Notes under the pieces: generated by a model
What the model saw: the letters and a program-made list of their open reading frames with translations, nothing else
Database searches by the model: none
Told to the model about the DNA's origin: nothing
NCBI GenBank assembly: GCA_913045415.1
Contig: CAJWPW010000025.1
Coordinates: 1-9,445 of the forward strand
Length of the DNA: 9,445 nucleotides
Direction of reading: 5' to 3'
Source: an uncultured Fidelibacterota bacterium
GTDB taxonomy: Bacteria; Marinisomatota; Marinisomatia; Marinisomatales; UBA1611
Made by a program: the position numbers and the translations under genes
Shown here: positions 7,044-9,445 of the stretch, piece after piece
How the letters are laid out: every line of letters begins with the position of its first letter
How positions within the stretch are numbered: the stretch's first letter is position 1

Positions 7044-7628
7044 TTGAAACACTTAATTAATATAATCATTCTCACAGCATTTATCTTCATGGGATGCGAT
7101 AATGGGAACGCTCAGCAAAAAGCAAATCAAATCAAAAAGAACCGTCCAAAAACTGTTCAAAAAAGAGTGCAGAAAAATTCAAATCAGGAATTGATTGCAC
7201 CGGAATTTACTCTGGCAGATCTTGATGGAAATTGGGTTTCATTAAAAGAATTAAAAGGAAAGGTTGTTTTGCTCAATTTTTGGGGAACCTGGTGTGGCCC
7301 TTGTCGCCAGGAGATTCCAGCTTTTATCAAATTAACTGAAAAATATAAAAAGGATGGATTAGAAATAATTGGGATCACACTTACGTCCGGGTCACCGGAA
7401 AATATCCAGTCTTTTTCTGATAAATGGGGCATCAATTATACTCTTCTTACTGATATCGAAGGAAATGAAACACAGGTTGTTACCGCTAAATATGGCCAAG
7501 CAACAAGGCAACGGATCACAGGAATACCCACCACTTTTATTATTGATCGAGAAGGGTACATTCGCCAGCGTTATGTAGGTCCAAGATCTGAATCAATTTT
7601 CTACAGGGATTTGGAACCCTATCTTTAA
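7044..7628 (+). CDS. TlpA/ResA-like thioredoxin lipoprotein, TTG start
   Basis: This is an envelope thiol-disulfide oxidoreductase of 194 residues. The TTG at 7044 is the likely start because it supplies the positive N-terminus and hydrophobic signal. There is no ATG between the dsbD stop and it, and the first internal ATG (residue 16) would remove the signal. Residues 1-17 end FMGC, giving lipidated Cys18 in a loose lipobox. Asp19 follows it, which in enteric bacteria favours inner-membrane retention. A basic, Gln/Asn/Lys-rich linker (about 24-48) leads to the AhpC/TSA-TlpA fold (50-194). That domain has APEFTL (52-57), the active site WCGPC (Cys84, Cys87) and cis-Pro Pro162 in GIPTTF. Homologues reduce apocytochrome c or other envelope cysteines, and the target here is not shown. 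The position 32 bases after dsbD suggests that DsbD recharges it. The M1 peptidase gene follows after 35 bases. Confidence 0.9.
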   Translation: MKHLINIIILTAFIFMGCDNGNAQQKANQIKKNRPKTVQKRVQKNSNQELIAPEFTLADLDGNWVSLKELKGKVVLLNFWGTWCGPCRQEIPAFIKLTEKYKKDGLEIIGITLTSGSPENIQSFSDKWGINYTLLTDIEGNETQVVTAKYGQATRQRITGIPTTFIIDREGYIRQRYVGPRSESIFYRDLEPYL

Positions 7629-7663
7629 ACACTAATATCAGCTCGCACGAGCCCGGAAAATTC

Positions 7664-9445
7664 ATGAGAACAATTCGTTTAATCGTCAGCTATTCTGTCT
7701 GTCTTTTTTCAACACTTTATGCTGATCCAATTGACGGATACTGGCAGCAAAAAGTGGATTATGATATGGAGATTACCCTTGTTGACACATTACAACAGTT
7801 AACCGGGTTTACCACTATAAAGTACACCAATAATTCCCCTGATTCCCTCGATAGGATCTATATGCATTTATACCCCAATGCTTTCCAACTTGAGTCTGTA
7901 AAATACCGGGAATATATCGGAAATGCGGGACGTGCCTCACGGGCGAAATATTTCAAAGATCGTTTAGATGGATTCACCAGTAAGATTGATGTCCATGATT
8001 TTTCTGTTGCCCTGCCCAAGGAAGGGGCTTCCTGGATTCATAGAATACCGATCCTGGATGAATACAAAATTGATGATACCATCCTGGAAGCAAAACTCAT
8101 GGAAAAAATAGCTCCCGGCAAGACGGTTCGGATTGATCTTAACTGGACCCATCATGTGGGTGAGATGGTGGAACGGGCCGGGTATTACGAAGGCCAGTAT
8201 AATATGGCACAGTGGTATCCAAAAATGGTGGTTTATGATGAAGAAGGTTGGAATGCGGATGTTTTCCATGCCCAAGGTGAGTTTTATGGAGAGTTTGGGA
8301 ATTTCGATGTCAAATTCGACCTTCCCAAAGCATTCATTATTGCCGCCAGCGGAGTGGTGACTGATGGTGATCCGGGATGGGAATCTGTCACAGTTGACAC
8401 ATCCTTTGACTTTGACGTGTGGGTCGATATTTATGATTCCACCTATGTTCAACCCGATACATCGGAACGAAGAACCGTTACTTTTTTTGCTGAAAATGTC
8501 CACGATTTTGCCTGGGTGGCATCCAAGGATTTTCTCTACGAAGGAGGAAAACATAATGATATTGATGTTCATGTACTCTATGATAAAGGAAGAGGCGAGA
8601 AATGGACTAAAGATGTTCTGGAACGATCTATTCGTGCAATATCATGGTTAGAAGAAAAATTTGGGAAATATCCCTATCCTCAGGTAACTACCACAGATCG
8701 AATAAAAAGTGGTGGGATGGAATATCCTATGCTGGTCATGAATGGTAGGGAAAGTGAAGGATTGATTGTCCACGAATACGGCCATATTTATTTTTATGGA
8801 ATTCTTGCGAATAATGAAGTGGATGAAGCGTGGCTGGATGAAGGGTTTACCACAACACAAACAAGCCATTATTTGATGAATCGTTATGGGCATCATGGGT
8901 TTGATTTAAGTTTGGATGAAGACCGGGCTAAGTTTCCTAAGAAATATTGGCCACTGGAACATAGTCTTCATTCCGATCAATGGTCGGCTATCAGTTTTAT
9001 GCGTAGCGGACATGATGAAAACATCAGTCGGGCATCGTATTTATACAAGAATGGTTCTGCCTATGGACGAAATGCATACACTAAACCAGCATTAATGTTA
9101 ACGGAATTAAAATATTTATTGGAAGATTCACTTTATTATGGTGCCATGCAGCATTATTATGATAAGTGGAAATTGAAACATGTTAATGAACAACGATTTG
9201 TTGATGCAATAGAAGAATATACCGGAGAAGAATTGGATTGGTTCTTTGACGCCTGGCTCCACACAACTCATCATCTGGATTATGGAATCAAATCTTTCAA
9301 GAAAAAACCTAATGATGATGGCACATGGATGGTCGATTTGGGAATCGAATCTAAAGGGACACGGTTTATGCCTCTCCTTGTAGAAACCACATTCGAAGAT
9401 GGAACAACTGATCGTCGTTGGTGGAAAAACCACCTTTGGCGGTAT
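7664..9445 (+). CDS. Secreted M1-family zinc metallopeptidase, 3'-truncated
   Basis: The frame opens at ATG 7664 and runs without a stop through the window end, giving 594 visible residues. Residues 1-20 form a signal peptide (likely cut after LYA), so it acts in the periplasm or outside. A beta-rich N-terminal domain (about 21-220) precedes the thermolysin-like catalytic domain. The zinc site is HEYGH (His370, Glu371, His374) with Glu393 exactly 18 residues on, in WLDEGFTT. The exopeptidase motif, usually GAMEN, reads GGMEYP (350-355) and keeps Glu353, which would bind the substrate amino terminus. Tyr472 in YTKPAL is the likely transition-state tyrosine. FFDAWLHTT, near residues 527-535, fits the M1 helical region, and a beta-rich C-terminal part has begun where the window ends. 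M1 enzymes trim N-terminal residues from peptides, so a role in peptide scavenging or envelope turnover is plausible. GGAAAA-like leader sequence gives only a weak ribosome-binding site. Confidence 0.92.
   Translation, partial: MRTIRLIVSYSVCLFSTLYADPIDGYWQQKVDYDMEITLVDTLQQLTGFTTIKYTNNSPDSLDRIYMHLYPNAFQLESVKYREYIGNAGRASRAKYFKDRLDGFTSKIDVHDFSVALPKEGASWIHRIPILDEYKIDDTILEAKLMEKIAPGKTVRIDLNWTHHVGEMVERAGYYEGQYNMAQWYPKMVVYDEEGWNADVFHAQGEFYGEFGNFDVKFDLPKAFIIAASGVVTDGDPGWESVTVDTSFDFDVWVDIYDSTYVQPDTSERRTVTFFAENVHDFAWVASKDFLYEGGKHNDIDVHVLYDKGRGEKWTKDVLERSIRAISWLEEKFGKYPYPQVTTTDRIKSGGMEYPMLVMNGRESEGLIVHEYGHIYFYGILANNEVDEAWLDEGFTTTQTSHYLMNRYGHHGFDLSLDEDRAKFPKKYWPLEHSLHSDQWSAISFMRSGHDENISRASYLYKNGSAYGRNAYTKPALMLTELKYLLEDSLYYGAMQHYYDKWKLKHVNEQRFVDAIEEYTGEELDWFFDAWLHTTHHLDYGIKSFKKKPNDDGTWMVDLGIESKGTRFMPLLVETTFEDGTTDRRWWKNHLWRY

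Noticed and set aside
7036..7045. AAAATATTTT at the TTG start, considered as an operator or hairpin
   Set aside because: It is a short A/T palindrome in AT-rich leader DNA, which is expected by chance.
7641..7652. Small palindrome GCTCG-CA-CGAGC between the TlpA-like and M1 genes, considered as a terminator
   Set aside because: Only four pairs can form around a usable loop and no T run follows, so termination is unlikely.
7964..8572. A 202-codon leftward open frame
   Set aside because: It lies antisense within the M1 peptidase gene, shows no recognisable motif, and the sense frame has clear family signatures.
9128..9433. A 101-codon leftward open frame at the window end
   Set aside because: The M1 peptidase frame continues through it with M1-like sequence, so this is a shadow.

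Overview
The window is compact, AT-leaning bacterial chromosome with short intergenic gaps. It holds nine protein-coding genes, two of them cut by the window ends. I see no tRNA, rRNA, CRISPR array, insertion sequence or prophage gene. The gene complement fits a Gram-negative bacterium: lipoproteins, a DsbD membrane electron carrier, a TlpA-like thioredoxin and a secreted M1 peptidase. Most starts lack a clear Shine-Dalgarno sequence and sit in A/T-rich leaders. Together with the protein style this suggests the Fibrobacterota-Chlorobiota-Bacteroidota (FCB) group or a relative such as Marinimicrobia. That placement is an inference, not a proof.

Left part (1-1933). A 5'-truncated alpha/beta-hydrolase esterase reads rightward and converges on a leftward GNAT acetyltransferase. 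Only 10 bases separate the two stop codons, and a GC-rich hairpin lies across the end of the acetyltransferase. The esterase is clearly more GC-rich than the pyrimidine block.

Regulatory gap (1934-2129). This 196-base gap separates the leftward acetyltransferase from a rightward run of seven genes. It holds two short palindromes of the same arm-AA-arm design whose centres are 21 bases apart, plus an 8-base direct repeat, all 40-70 bases before pyrF. No strong promoter consensus is visible.

Central block (2130-5027). pyrF, pyrE, a lipoprotein cyclophilin and a patatin-like phospholipase are linked by three consecutive four-base ATGA overlaps. pyrE and pyrF encode the last two steps of UMP synthesis (orotate to OMP to UMP). 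The two envelope/lipid genes joined to them are not pyrimidine enzymes, so the link is probably one of shared expression.

Right part (5077-9445). dsbD, a TlpA-type thioredoxin lipoprotein that starts with TTG, and a secreted M1 metallopeptidase follow on the same strand with gaps of 49, 32 and 35 bases. No convincing terminator lies in those gaps, so the seven rightward genes could share transcripts. DsbD would carry electrons from the cytoplasm across the inner membrane, and the TlpA-like protein is its natural candidate partner. The cyclophilin, DsbD and TlpA together form a small envelope protein-folding and redox set.

Nothing here is a clearly new system. The points most worth a second look are the overlap-coupled pyrF-pyrE-cyclophilin-patatin cluster, the paired palindromes before it, and the lipoprotein cyclophilin with altered pocket residues and a longer loop.
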